Shown: one piece after another, positions 25,374-32,940 of the stretch
Layout: each line of letters opens with the position of its first letter
Position numbering within the stretch: the first letter of the stretch is position 1
Assembly (NCBI GenBank): GCA_900318835.1
Contig: ONLW01000015.1
Coordinates: forward strand, 1 to 57,734
From: an uncultured Bacteroidales bacterium
Lineage (GTDB): Bacteria > Bacteroidota > Bacteroidia > Bacteroidales > P3
Length of the DNA: 57,734 nt
Direction: 5' to 3'
Notes under the pieces: generated by a model
What the model was told of the DNA's origin: nothing
Seen by the model: the letters and a program-made list of their open reading frames with translations, nothing else
Database searches by the model: none
Position numbers and translations under genes: made by a program

Positions 25374-26648
25374 TCATTTTTTCTTGGCAACGGGTTTCTT
25401 GGTAGCAGGTTTCTTGGTGACCTTGGGGGCGGCATCTGTTCTGCCGGGATAGACCTTCAGGGCCTCTTCGAGGCATTTCATGGCAGCCTTCAAGTCCTCA
25501 ATGCAGAGGCAGTAGGTGATGCGGGCCTGATGGCGACCCTGCTCTGGATTCACATAGAAACCCGTGGCGGGAGCCAGCATAACGGTAGCACCCTTGTAGC
25601 TAAAATCGGTCAAGAGCCATTGGCAGAAGCGGTCACTGTCGTCGATAGGCAAGTCAATGACGGTATAGAAGGCACCCTTGGGCATCGGGCAGAAACAACC
25701 GGGAATCTTGTTGACACCCTCGACCACCACGTTGCGGCGGGCCACATACTCTGCCTGCACGGCATCGAAATACTCCTGCGGAGTGTCGACAGCTGCCTCA
25801 CCGAAGAACTGGCCGAACGACGGGGGGGACAAACGGGCTTGGGCCAGACGCATGGCGATGGCATAGACCTCGCTGTTGCGAGTCACCATGCAACCCACGC
25901 GGGCGCCACAGGCGCTGTAGCGCTTCGAGACGGAGTCGAACAGGATGGTGTTACGCTCCAAACCCTCGAGCTGCATGACACTGAAGTGCTTGTTTCCATC
26001 GTAGCAGAACTCGCGGTACACCTCGTCGGCGAAGAGGTAAAGGTCGTACTTTTTCACCAGACCAGCCACCTTGAGCAACTCCTCGTGGGTGTAGAGGTAA
26101 CCCGTGGGGTTGTTGGGGTTACAAATCATGATGGCGCGCGTGTAAGGCGTGATAACCTTCTCGAACTCCTCGATGGGAGGCAGGGCGAAGCCAGTCTTGA
26201 TATCACTGGGAATGGTAACAATCTTGGCGTCACACAACTTAGCAAAAGTATTATAATTGGTATAGTAAGGTTCGGGAATGATGATCTCGTCGCCGGGGTT
26301 GAAGCAGACGGTGAATGCCATCTGCAGGGCCTCGCTACCACCATTGGTGACGATGACCTGATTGGGGGTCACGTCGATACCATGGCGATGGTAGTAGTTG
26401 CAGAGGGCACGGCGATAGGTGGGAATACCGGCCGAATGGCTGTATTCCAGCACACCCTTGTTCTCAGCCATCTCATGGGCTTTCACCGACAGAGCCTCTA
26501 GGGCACCTGCGGGAGTCTCAATGTCGGGTTGGCCGATATTCAAGTGGTACACATGTACACCACGTTCCTTGGCGGCGTCGGCGAAGGGGACGAGTTTACG
26601 GATGGCACTCTGCGGCAGTTCCAGTCCTTTATGAGAAATATGCGGCAT
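25374..26648 (-). CDS. Pyridoxal-phosphate aminotransferase (class I/II) with basic tail
   Basis: A fold-type I aminotransferase of 424 residues. Visible motifs are NGGSEALQMAF (cofactor phosphate region), NPNNPTGYLYT, YLFADEVYREF, SVSKRYSACGARVGCM with the PLP-binding Lys, and a C-terminal QARITYCL with the substrate-carboxylate Arg. Family members are annotated as aspartate or aromatic aminotransferases; substrate not determinable. After the fold ends (about residue 400) comes an unusual low-complexity tail (KVTKKPATKKPVAKKK). It shares a direction with DUF1573 11 bp upstream. Confidence 0.9.
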   Translation of the reverse strand: MPHISHKGLELPQSAIRKLVPFADAAKERGVHVYHLNIGQPDIETPAGALEALSVKAHEMAENKGVLEYSHSAGIPTYRRALCNYYHRHGIDVTPNQVIVTNGGSEALQMAFTVCFNPGDEIIIPEPYYTNYNTFAKLCDAKIVTIPSDIKTGFALPPIEEFEKVITPYTRAIMICNPNNPTGYLYTHEELLKVAGLVKKYDLYLFADEVYREFCYDGNKHFSVMQLEGLERNTILFDSVSKRYSACGARVGCMVTRNSEVYAIAMRLAQARLSPPSFGQFFGEAAVDTPQEYFDAVQAEYVARRNVVVEGVNKIPGCFCPMPKGAFYTVIDLPIDDSDRFCQWLLTDFSYKGATVMLAPATGFYVNPEQGRHQARITYCLCIEDLKAAMKCLEEALKVYPGRTDAAPKVTKKPATKKPVAKKK

Positions 26649-26659
26649 GACTTCAGCTA

Positions 26660-27214
26660 TTATTTCTTTTCAACCTTGGCGGGGACAGCCTTTTCTTCAG
26701 CGGTCTTCAGCACGGGCTTAACCTTGGGCTGGGGTTTCAACTCGGCAGGCTCGTTCTTGGCAGGTTTCTTCTCCTCGCTCTTCATCTCGGGTTTCTCCTC
26801 GGAAGCGACATCCTGCTTCACATTGCCCTTGATGCGCAGCACCACACGGGGATTGTCGACAGCGTTGCTGGTGACGGTGACCGTCTTCGAAAAACCACCC
26901 ACATTGTTGGTGTTGTAGTGAACCTTGATGGTGCCGGTCTCACCGGGCATGACGGGCTTCTGAGTGTAGCTGGGAGTGGTGCAACCGCAAGAAGCTTTCA
27001 CATTGGAGAGAATCAAGGGCTCATTGCCCTCGTTCTTGAAAGAGAACTCGCAGTCACCGTTGCCACCTTTCATGATGGTGCCATAGTTGTGCTCCATCTC
27101 GGTGAAGGTGATTTTAGCGCCGTTGGCGGGCACTTCTTTCTTTTCAGTTTCCTGTGCGTTGGCAAAGCCGAATGCCATCGTGGCGAAGAGGCAGATTAAT
27201 GCAAACTTTTTCAT
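26660..27214 (-). CDS. DUF1573 exported protein with Lys/Pro-rich tail
   Basis: The 184-residue protein has a signal peptide (MKKFALICLFATMAFGFANA) and one DUF1573 domain: FTEMEHNYGTIMKGG, CEFSFKNEGNEPLILSNVKASCGCT, and VTSNAVDNPRVVLRIKG. The CGCT motif and the Ig/ASH-like fold are characteristic. Function unknown; the family is abundant in Bacteroidota. The last 55 residues are an alternating Lys/Glu/Pro tail that continues far past the domain. It has its own promoter (27261-27290). Confidence 0.88.
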   Translation of the reverse strand: MKKFALICLFATMAFGFANAQETEKKEVPANGAKITFTEMEHNYGTIMKGGNGDCEFSFKNEGNEPLILSNVKASCGCTTPSYTQKPVMPGETGTIKVHYNTNNVGGFSKTVTVTSNAVDNPRVVLRIKGNVKQDVASEEKPEMKSEEKKPAKNEPAELKPQPKVKPVLKTAEEKAVPAKVEKK

Positions 27215-27260
27215 ATTGTTTAAAAAATTTAAAAGGTTTCTGTGTTTTATTATTGGGCTG

Positions 27261-27290
27261 CAAAATTACTAAATTTTTAGTACATGCAAA
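27261..27290 (-). promoter_or_regulatory. Promoter of the DUF1573-aminotransferase unit
   Basis: On the minus strand TTTG (27287-27290), an 18-bp spacer and TAATTTTG (27261-27268) match the Bacteroidales promoter consensus, about 47 bp before the ATG at 27214. Confidence 0.7.
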
Positions 27291-27379
27291 TAAAAATTTA
27301 TTGCAAAAAAACCAAAACGGAAACAACTAACTATAAAACAATGCAATGCAAAATATTTAATTATTATTAAAACGCCTCA

Positions 27380-28675
27380 TCATTTAATAATAATCTCCAA
27401 TTTCCTTTCCTGAATACGGGTACGGAGCCATGCTTCCAGCCTCTCACGGTTTGCAGTCGCCAGTTGTCGACCACCATGGCACGTCACCACCGCCACCGGA
27501 TTGCCGCCGAGTTTCCCCACGGCAACACCCTCCACCTCCGGGAAAAGCGTCTGCACCTCGTTAGTGACATGCACCGAGAGGGTATCGAAAGCCGAATAGA
27601 CGGCCAACTGGTGCTGCAATTCGGCCACTTGGCTGCTGAGAAGCGTGTTGGTCTGCTCGGCTGTGCTAAGCTGCGAGGCGGCCAGTGCGAAACTTTCCTC
27701 ACTGGAAGCCTGGATGACAACCAACTGCAAATCGGAAAGACCATAGAACTTCATCCGCTCGCGTGCTTCTTCAATCTCGCCATCGGTAATCTCCTTACCC
27801 ACTGCCACCACACGTAGCGTATCGCCCTCGGCATGCGAGGAAAGTATCTGGGTACCACTTCGGTTGAGCTCGGAACGCACAAAATCGTTCACCTTGGTCT
27901 CGAAAACATTCTGGCGCACAATATTCACCGTCAGCACCGCCGCCGGAATCAGCGTCAGCAGTACTACGAGGGTCATCACATTGCGTCCGCGATTGGCCGC
28001 CCCCTGATCCACATGCCGCGCCGTATGGAACCGCAGGAGCTTCACTCCCAAAAAGGTAGCCGTGGCGATGAAAACCGTATTGATAAAGAACAAATAGAAC
28101 GCACCGAAGAAATAGTTCCACTGTGCCGTAGCCAGACCGTAGCCGGCAGTGCAAAGCGGCGGCATCAAAGCCGTGGCAATAGCCACGCCGGGGATAACCT
28201 GACCTTTGCTTTTGCAAGTTAGCGCCAGCACACCGGCGGCACCGCCGAAGAAAGCTATCAGCACATCGTAAAGCGATGGCGATGTACGCGCAAGCAACTC
28301 GCTCTGCGCCTCACTCAACGGCGAGACGAAAAAATAGACCGTCGCCGTCACCACCGAGATGAGTGTCGCCACACAGTAGTTCTTCAGGGCCAGCTTCAAC
28401 ATCCCCATATCACTGATTCCCACCGAGAATCCCATCCCGATGATGGGGCCCATGAGCGGTGAGATGAGCATGGCGCCAATAATGACGGCCGTCGAATTGA
28501 CATTCAGCCCCAGCGAGGCGATGAGGATGGCGAACATCAGAATCCACAGGTTCGTCCCGCGGAACACACTGCTATTCTTCACCTGCTCGACAACCGAACG
28601 CTCATCCTCCTTGTCGTGCAACAGATTGAAATATTCGCTTAATGTTTTTTTCAAAAAATGGTAACCCAACTTCAT
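27380..28675 (-). CDS. DUF389 family membrane protein
   Basis: The 431-residue protein has the DUF389 membrane core (about residues 35-220: ILIASLGLNVNSTAVIIGAMLISPLMGPI, GFSVGISDMG, IPGVAIATALMPPLCTAGYGLA) followed by a C-terminal soluble region with two to three alpha/beta segments (EILSSHAEG-like region, PVAVVTCHGG). The motif GAMLISPLMGPI is diagnostic. The family function is unknown. Divergent from the oxidoreductase operon; the shared upstream region holds GGTAGG element copy 2. Confidence 0.88.
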   Translation of the reverse strand: MKLGYHFLKKTLSEYFNLLHDKEDERSVVEQVKNSSVFRGTNLWILMFAILIASLGLNVNSTAVIIGAMLISPLMGPIIGMGFSVGISDMGMLKLALKNYCVATLISVVTATVYFFVSPLSEAQSELLARTSPSLYDVLIAFFGGAAGVLALTCKSKGQVIPGVAIATALMPPLCTAGYGLATAQWNYFFGAFYLFFINTVFIATATFLGVKLLRFHTARHVDQGAANRGRNVMTLVVLLTLIPAAVLTVNIVRQNVFETKVNDFVRSELNRSGTQILSSHAEGDTLRVVAVGKEITDGEIEEARERMKFYGLSDLQLVVIQASSEESFALAASQLSTAEQTNTLLSSQVAELQHQLAVYSAFDTLSVHVTNEVQTLFPEVEGVAVGKLGGNPVAVVTCHGGRQLATANRERLEAWLRTRIQERKLEIIIK

Positions 28676-28761
28676 GTCGAAAGCATTGTTTTTTTGACAT
28701 ATAACGCGCCAAATCCGGTTTTATTGTATTCCATTGACTCACCCCATCTGCGTACCGACAA

Positions 28762-28850
28762 CCTACCCCCACCCTATCATCACCTACCAAGGTAAGGGAT
28801 GGGTAGGGGTTGGGTAGGAGTTGATAAAGAGTTGGGTAAGACTTGACAGG
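28762..28850. repeat. GGTAGG-family intergenic element, copy 2
   Basis: A left arm (CCTACCCCCACC, CACCTACC) meets a centre CCAAGG; the right side holds 10-11 bp units AGGTAAGGGAT, GGGTAGGGGTT, GGGTAGGAGTT, GATAAAGAGTT, GGGTAAGACTT, ending GACAGGTACAT. The same end sequence (GGGTAAGACTTGA...GGTACAT) appears in inverted orientation at copy 4. Between divergent DUF389 and ferredoxin genes. Confidence 0.85.
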
Positions 28851-28980
28851 TACATAGTACTAATTATCAACAAGTTGAAAAGTAGTAAAAAACGGGCAAA
28901 ATTGCACTTACGCGGAAAGTTCCCCCACACACATATTCCACATTATCAATCAGCAAGTTACAAGGTAATTGAAAATATTT

Positions 28981-28996
28981 TCACCATTTTTGGTGA
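28981..28996. promoter_or_regulatory. Candidate operator (TCACCA/TGGTGA inverted repeat)
   Basis: TCACCATTTTTGGTGA is a near-perfect inverted repeat located where a -33 box would be expected for the promoter at 29016-29023. It could be a regulator-binding site for the oxidoreductase operon. Confidence 0.45.
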
Positions 28997-29015
28997 TGGT
29001 ATAGTTTTTTTTTCG

Positions 29016-29023
29016 TATCTTTG
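29016..29023 (+). promoter_or_regulatory. -7 element (TATCTTTG) of the 2-oxoacid oxidoreductase operon
   Basis: TATCTTTG followed by CA is the standard Bacteroidales -7 element; the first ATG is 56 bp downstream. The best TTTG upstream is at 28989-28992, a spacing slightly longer than usual. Confidence 0.75.
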
Positions 29024-29079
29024 CACTCAATTCTTGTTTGAAGCAATTTATATTATATTAATCTTATAACATTAGAATT

Positions 29080-29298
29080 ATGGCATTTAAAGGACAAATC
29101 ATCATCGATACCGAGCGCTGCAAAGGCTGCGGAGTCTGCGTACCCGTGTGCCCGATGAAGTGCATCGCGTTGTCGAAAAATGTAAACGGTAAGGGTTACA
29201 ACTATACCGAGACCGTGAATGACAGTTGTATCGGCTGCGCCAGCTGCGCCATGGTGTGCCCCGACGGCGTAATCTCCGTTTACAAGAAGAAAATCTAA
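29080..29298 (+). CDS. 2-oxoacid:ferredoxin oxidoreductase, ferredoxin (delta) subunit
   Basis: A 72-residue 2[4Fe-4S] ferredoxin with two complete motifs, CKGCGVCVPVCP and CIGCASCAMVCP. In this enzyme class it passes electrons from the thiamine-diphosphate subunit to the soluble ferredoxin. First gene of the four-gene operon, 25 bp before the alpha subunit. Confidence 0.93.
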   Translation: MAFKGQIIIDTERCKGCGVCVPVCPMKCIALSKNVNGKGYNYTETVNDSCIGCASCAMVCPDGVISVYKKKI

Positions 29299-29323
29299 AC
29301 GAAAAAAGAAAGAAAGGAATACT

Positions 29324-30406
29324 ATGGCAAGAGAACTTCAACTGATGAAGGGCAATGAAGCTATTGCCCGCGCAATGATTGCCAGCGGTTGTGACGGATA
29401 CTTCGGCTATCCCATCACCCCGCAGAGCGAAGTTATGGAAACCCTTATGGCCGAGAAACCGTGGGAGACCACCGGTATGACCGTGCTGCAGGCCGAGTCG
29501 GAAGTCGCCTCCATCAACATGGTCTACGGCGGTGCCGCCACCGGCAAGAAAGTCGCCACCTCGAGCTCCAGCCCCGGAATCTCGCTGATGCAGGAAGGTC
29601 TGACCTACCTGGCCGGCGCAGAGATTCCCTGCCTGGTGGTCAACGTCATGCGCGGCGGCCCCGGTCTGGGTACCATCCAGCCCTCGCAGAGCGACTATTT
29701 CCAGAGCGTGAAGGGCGGTGGTCACGGTGACTACCAACTCTACACCCTCGCCCCCGCTTCGGTGCAGGAGATGTACGACTTCGTGTTCGACGCTTGGGAC
29801 ATCGCCTTCAAGTATCGCAACCCCGTCCTCATCCTCTCCGACGGCGCTATCGGACAGTGCATGGAGAAACTCTACACCCGCGACAACGTGGCCCGTTGGA
29901 CCGAGGAAGAGCGCCGCAAGAACGCCCCTTGGGGCACCTGGGGCAAGCCTGCCACCCGTCCGCACAACATCATCACCTCTCTCGAACTTGAGAGCGCCCG
30001 CCAGGAAGTCTTTAACCTGAAGCTGCAGGCCAAATACGCCGAGATGAAAGAGAAAGAGGTACGTTACGAGATGCTGAACTGCGAGGATGCCGACTACATC
30101 ATCGTTGCCTATGGTTCGAGCAGCCGTATCGCCATGAAGGCCATGCAGATGGCCCGCGAGAAAGGCATCAAGGTGGGTCTGTTCCGCCTGATCACCCTCT
30201 TCCCCTTCCCGACCAAACAGCTGGCCGAGGTTGCCGCCCACGTGAAGGGTATCCTTTGCGTTGAAATGAGCGCCGGTCAGATGATCGAGGATGTGAAGCT
30301 GGCCACCAAGTGCGGTGTGAAGACCGAGCACTTCGGCCGCTTCGGCGGTATCATCCCCACTCCCGGCGAGGTCCTGGAGGCTCTTGAAAACAAGATTATC
30401 AAATAA
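29324..30406 (+). CDS. vorB: 2-oxoacid:ferredoxin oxidoreductase, alpha subunit (VorB-like)
   Basis: The 360-residue pyrimidine-binding/transketolase-like subunit begins MARELQLMKGNEAIARAMIASGCDGYFGYPITPQSE, typical of VorB/KorA. Typical elements are TSSSSPGISLMQEG and MRGGPGLGT. Together with the beta, gamma and delta subunits it oxidatively decarboxylates a 2-oxoacid (branched-chain 2-oxoacids or 2-oxoglutarate) to the acyl-CoA with reduction of ferredoxin. The substrate cannot be assigned from sequence alone; vorB is the usual name of this family. Confidence 0.9.
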   Translation: MARELQLMKGNEAIARAMIASGCDGYFGYPITPQSEVMETLMAEKPWETTGMTVLQAESEVASINMVYGGAATGKKVATSSSSPGISLMQEGLTYLAGAEIPCLVVNVMRGGPGLGTIQPSQSDYFQSVKGGGHGDYQLYTLAPASVQEMYDFVFDAWDIAFKYRNPVLILSDGAIGQCMEKLYTRDNVARWTEEERRKNAPWGTWGKPATRPHNIITSLELESARQEVFNLKLQAKYAEMKEKEVRYEMLNCEDADYIIVAYGSSSRIAMKAMQMAREKGIKVGLFRLITLFPFPTKQLAEVAAHVKGILCVEMSAGQMIEDVKLATKCGVKTEHFGRFGGIIPTPGEVLEALENKIIK

Positions 30407-30420
30407 AGAAAGGAACAACA

Positions 30421-31269
30421 ATGAATCAAGATATTGAAGCTCGCAAACAAGCGCTGTTGAAAGAGGGTTACGAGGAGGTTTACACCCGTACCAAGGTGCT
30501 CACCGACGCCGTCATGCACTACTGCCCCGGTTGCGGTCACGGCACCACCCACCGCCTCATCGCCGAGGTTATCGACGAGATGGGTATTCAGGACAACGTC
30601 GTCGGCGTGAGCCCCGTCGGATGCTCTGTGCTCGCCTACAACTATTTCGATGTCGACTTCCAGGAGGCCGCCCACGGCCGCGCTCCCGCAGTCGCCACCG
30701 CCATCAAGCGCCTCAACCCCGACACCTACGTGTTCACCTATCAGGGTGACGGTGACTTGGCCGCTATCGGTACCGCCGAGACTATCCATGCCGCCAACCG
30801 TGGCGAGAACATGACCATGATCTTCGTCAACAACGGTATCTACGGTATGACCGGTGGCCAGATGGCTCCCACCACGCTGGTCGGCATGCGTAGCGCCACC
30901 ACTCCTTATGGCCGCCGCGTTGACCTCAACGGTTATCCCCTCCGCATGACGGAGCTCCTGTCCACCCTGCCCGGCACCTACTATGTGACCCGCCAGAGCG
31001 TGCAGAACCCCGCCGCCGTGCGCAAGGCCAAAGCCGCTATCCGCAAAGCCTTCGAGAACCAGAAACTGAAGAAAGGCCTCAGCTTCGTCGAGATCCTCTC
31101 CAACTGCAACAGCGGCTGGAAGATGACCCCCGTAGCCGCCAACAAGTGGATGGAAGACAACATGATGCCCAACTACCCCATCGGCGACATCAAAGTCGAC
31201 GGCAAAATTGTCGAGGGCATCGACGCCAACCGTCTCGTTCTGGATCACCCGCTGACCGTTCAGCAATAA
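30421..31269 (+). CDS. 2-oxoacid:ferredoxin oxidoreductase, beta (ThDP) subunit
   Basis: The 282-residue subunit binds thiamine diphosphate: the motif GDGDLAAIG starts the GDG...NN element (GDGDLAAIGTAETIHAANR...MIFVNNGIYGMTGGQ). Conserved CPGCGHGTTHRL binds cofactor or cluster in related enzymes. Located 14 bp after the alpha gene; stop then 24 bp to the gamma gene. Very strong C-ending codon bias, as in the whole operon, suggests high expression. Confidence 0.92.
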   Translation: MNQDIEARKQALLKEGYEEVYTRTKVLTDAVMHYCPGCGHGTTHRLIAEVIDEMGIQDNVVGVSPVGCSVLAYNYFDVDFQEAAHGRAPAVATAIKRLNPDTYVFTYQGDGDLAAIGTAETIHAANRGENMTMIFVNNGIYGMTGGQMAPTTLVGMRSATTPYGRRVDLNGYPLRMTELLSTLPGTYYVTRQSVQNPAAVRKAKAAIRKAFENQKLKKGLSFVEILSNCNSGWKMTPVAANKWMEDNMMPNYPIGDIKVDGKIVEGIDANRLVLDHPLTVQQ

Positions 31270-31293
31270 TTAACAATTAAAAACGAAGAAACA

Positions 31294-31845
31294 ATGACTG
31301 AAGAAATCATCATAGCCGGTTTCGGTGGACAGGGTGTCCTCTCGATGGGTAAAATCCTTGCCTACTCCGGAGTTATGCAGGACAAAGAGGTCAGCTGGAT
31401 GCCCAGCTACGGCCCCGAGATGCGTGGTGGTACCGCCAACGTCTCCGTCATCATCAGCGACGAGCGCATCAGCTCGCCCATCATCAACCAGTTTGACACC
31501 GCTATCATCCTCAACCAGCAGTCGCTGGATAAGTTTGAGAGCGCTGTGAAGCCCGGTGGTTACCTCATCTATGACCCCAACGGCATCACCCACGAGCCCA
31601 CCCGCAAGGACATCAACATCTACAAGATCGCCGCTACCGCCAAAGCTCAGGAGCTCGGCATCAGCAAGGTCTTCAACATGGTGGTCCTCGGTGGCTTCCT
31701 CAAGCTGAAACCCATCGTCGACAAGCAGTACATCCACGAGGGTCTGGAGCACTCCCTGCCCCAGCGCCACTGGAACCTCATTCCCCAGAACGAGGAAGCT
31801 ATCGAGATCGGTAAAGGTATCATTGAAGCCGTCCAGGTGCTGTAA
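31294..31845 (+). CDS. 2-oxoacid:ferredoxin oxidoreductase, gamma subunit
   Basis: A 183-residue POR gamma-domain protein opening MTEEIIIAGFGGQGVLSMGKILA (the glycine-rich signature) with SYGPEMRGGTANVSV and NMVVLGGFL. It completes the four-subunit enzyme. Followed by a palindromic terminator shared with the convergent gene. Confidence 0.92.
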   Translation: MTEEIIIAGFGGQGVLSMGKILAYSGVMQDKEVSWMPSYGPEMRGGTANVSVIISDERISSPIINQFDTAIILNQQSLDKFESAVKPGGYLIYDPNGITHEPTRKDINIYKIAATAKAQELGISKVFNMVVLGGFLKLKPIVDKQYIHEGLEHSLPQRHWNLIPQNEEAIEIGKGIIEAVQVL

Positions 31846-31883
31846 GCAATGGATCGTCGGCATCCTGCCGGCACATACCAAGA

Positions 31884-31911
31884 AAGAGCCGCTGCAATTG
31901 CAGCGGCTCTT
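31884..31911. terminator. Bidirectional palindromic terminator
   Basis: AAGAGCCGCTGCA and TGCAGCGGCTCTT form a perfect 28-bp palindrome (centre AATT) between the convergent oxidoreductase operon and the exported YD-repeat gene. T-rich sequence follows on both strands, more clearly on the minus strand (TTTCTT). Confidence 0.8.
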
Positions 31912-31914
31912 CCG

Positions 31915-32838
31915 TTATTCCCAGTAATCTATCTCACGGTCAAAATAGGGTATCTTGCTGCCTCTGATGCGGCTGCGCAACAGGAGGCCATGGCTGTCGT
32001 ATTCGTGTATTTCGATTGATTCCCCCTCCTGCTCGTATACACGCCACACCTGGCGTTCCTCTATCCTGCGACCGTCAGGCTGGCAACGTATGGTGATGTC
32101 GGCCTCCATGTCGAGGTTGTATTCCTTGCCTGTCATGTGGGTGAGCGCACCGTTGGTGTCGTAGTGATAGGAGAGTGAATCCCAGCTTTCATAGTAATAC
32201 CCTACACGGTAGTCCACACGCCCATCAGAACGGTAGTGGTAGTTGATGTCTTCGCGGGTATCACCATAGTTTGTATACTGACGCAGCAAGCGTCCCTTGT
32301 CGTCATACTCGCGACGATAATAGAATGTGTCACAATAGAAAAGCTCGCCATCGTCAATAAAGCAACCACAGAAAGTATAATCCAGTAGGCCATAAACAGG
32401 ATGTGTCTTGTGGGCGATTAATTCATAGTCTGCACGATTAGTGTCGTGACCAGGATTATGATAATACCCATACCATTCATTTTTCACACGCAGTACCACC
32501 CCGTCGGCAGAATAGTAGATGTCCCATATCTCAGCGGTGTCAATCCAGCCCATAGGGTTGGTGGCAGAAAATCTTTCTCGAAGACCCACACATCGTGTGA
32601 GCTGTCCCTGGTCGTTGTAGGTAAGTTTGGTGAGTGGGTGTGTCTGGTAGCCATGACGGTCATAGTTCTCTGTGTAATTTAATGCCCGCTCCAGCGTCAC
32701 GGTATCATACTTATAATATCGGATGGCCTTGATGTGGTTGGTGTCGCGTGTAGGCATCCACGGCAGATCCACTGACGGTCCTTGCGCCATGGCAGAAAGA
32801 CCGCTGAGAATCATAAAAATAAAAGAGAACTTCTTCAT
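31915..32838 (-). CDS. Exported YD-repeat-like protein
   Basis: A 307-residue protein with a signal peptide (MKKFSFIFMILSGLSAMA; start ATG at 32838, chosen over one 9 codons upstream) and no lipobox. The mature protein carries several Tyr-Asp motifs of the RHS/YD type: YNDQGQLTRC, YSADGVVLRV, YDDKGRLLRQ, YRSDGRVDY, YDTNGALTHM, CQPDGRRIEE, YDSHGLLLRS. Such repeats form beta-hairpins. No catalytic motif is seen. It resembles the small protein at 10780-11199 in repeat type but is longer. Transcribed divergently from glmS. Confidence 0.7.
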   Translation of the reverse strand: MKKFSFIFMILSGLSAMAQGPSVDLPWMPTRDTNHIKAIRYYKYDTVTLERALNYTENYDRHGYQTHPLTKLTYNDQGQLTRCVGLRERFSATNPMGWIDTAEIWDIYYSADGVVLRVKNEWYGYYHNPGHDTNRADYELIAHKTHPVYGLLDYTFCGCFIDDGELFYCDTFYYRREYDDKGRLLRQYTNYGDTREDINYHYRSDGRVDYRVGYYYESWDSLSYHYDTNGALTHMTGKEYNLDMEADITIRCQPDGRRIEERQVWRVYEQEGESIEIHEYDSHGLLLRSRIRGSKIPYFDREIDYWE

Positions 32839-32862
32839 CCTATTCTGTTTTTTTTCAAGGTG

Positions 32863-32894
32863 CAAAAATACATATTTTTTTGTCAGTTTCCAAA
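32863..32894 (-). promoter_or_regulatory. Promoter of the exported YD-repeat-like gene
   Basis: On the minus strand TTTG (32891-32894), a 20-bp spacer and TATTTTTG (32863-32870) match the consensus, about 25 bp before the ATG at 32838. It overlaps the glmS promoter on the other strand. Confidence 0.7.
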
Positions 32895-32909
32895 ATATTC
32901 GTATTTTTG
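32879..32909 (+). promoter_or_regulatory. Promoter of glmS
   Basis: TTTG (32879-32882), a 19-bp spacer and TATTTTTG (32902-32909) match the Bacteroidales promoter exactly, 31 bp before the ATG. No glmS ribozyme core is recognisable in the short leader. Confidence 0.85.
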
Positions 32910-32940
32910 CAAATTAATTTAATCTCAAAACAGAAAAGAT

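Noticed and set aside
28762-28850. GGTAGG units considered as a CRISPR array
   Set aside because: Units are 10-11 bp, adjoin directly without spacers and are inverted about a centre, unlike CRISPR repeats.
32910-32940. glmS ribozyme/riboswitch in the glmS leader
   Set aside because: Only about 30 bp separate the -7 box from the ATG, too short for the ribozyme, and no core helices are seen.
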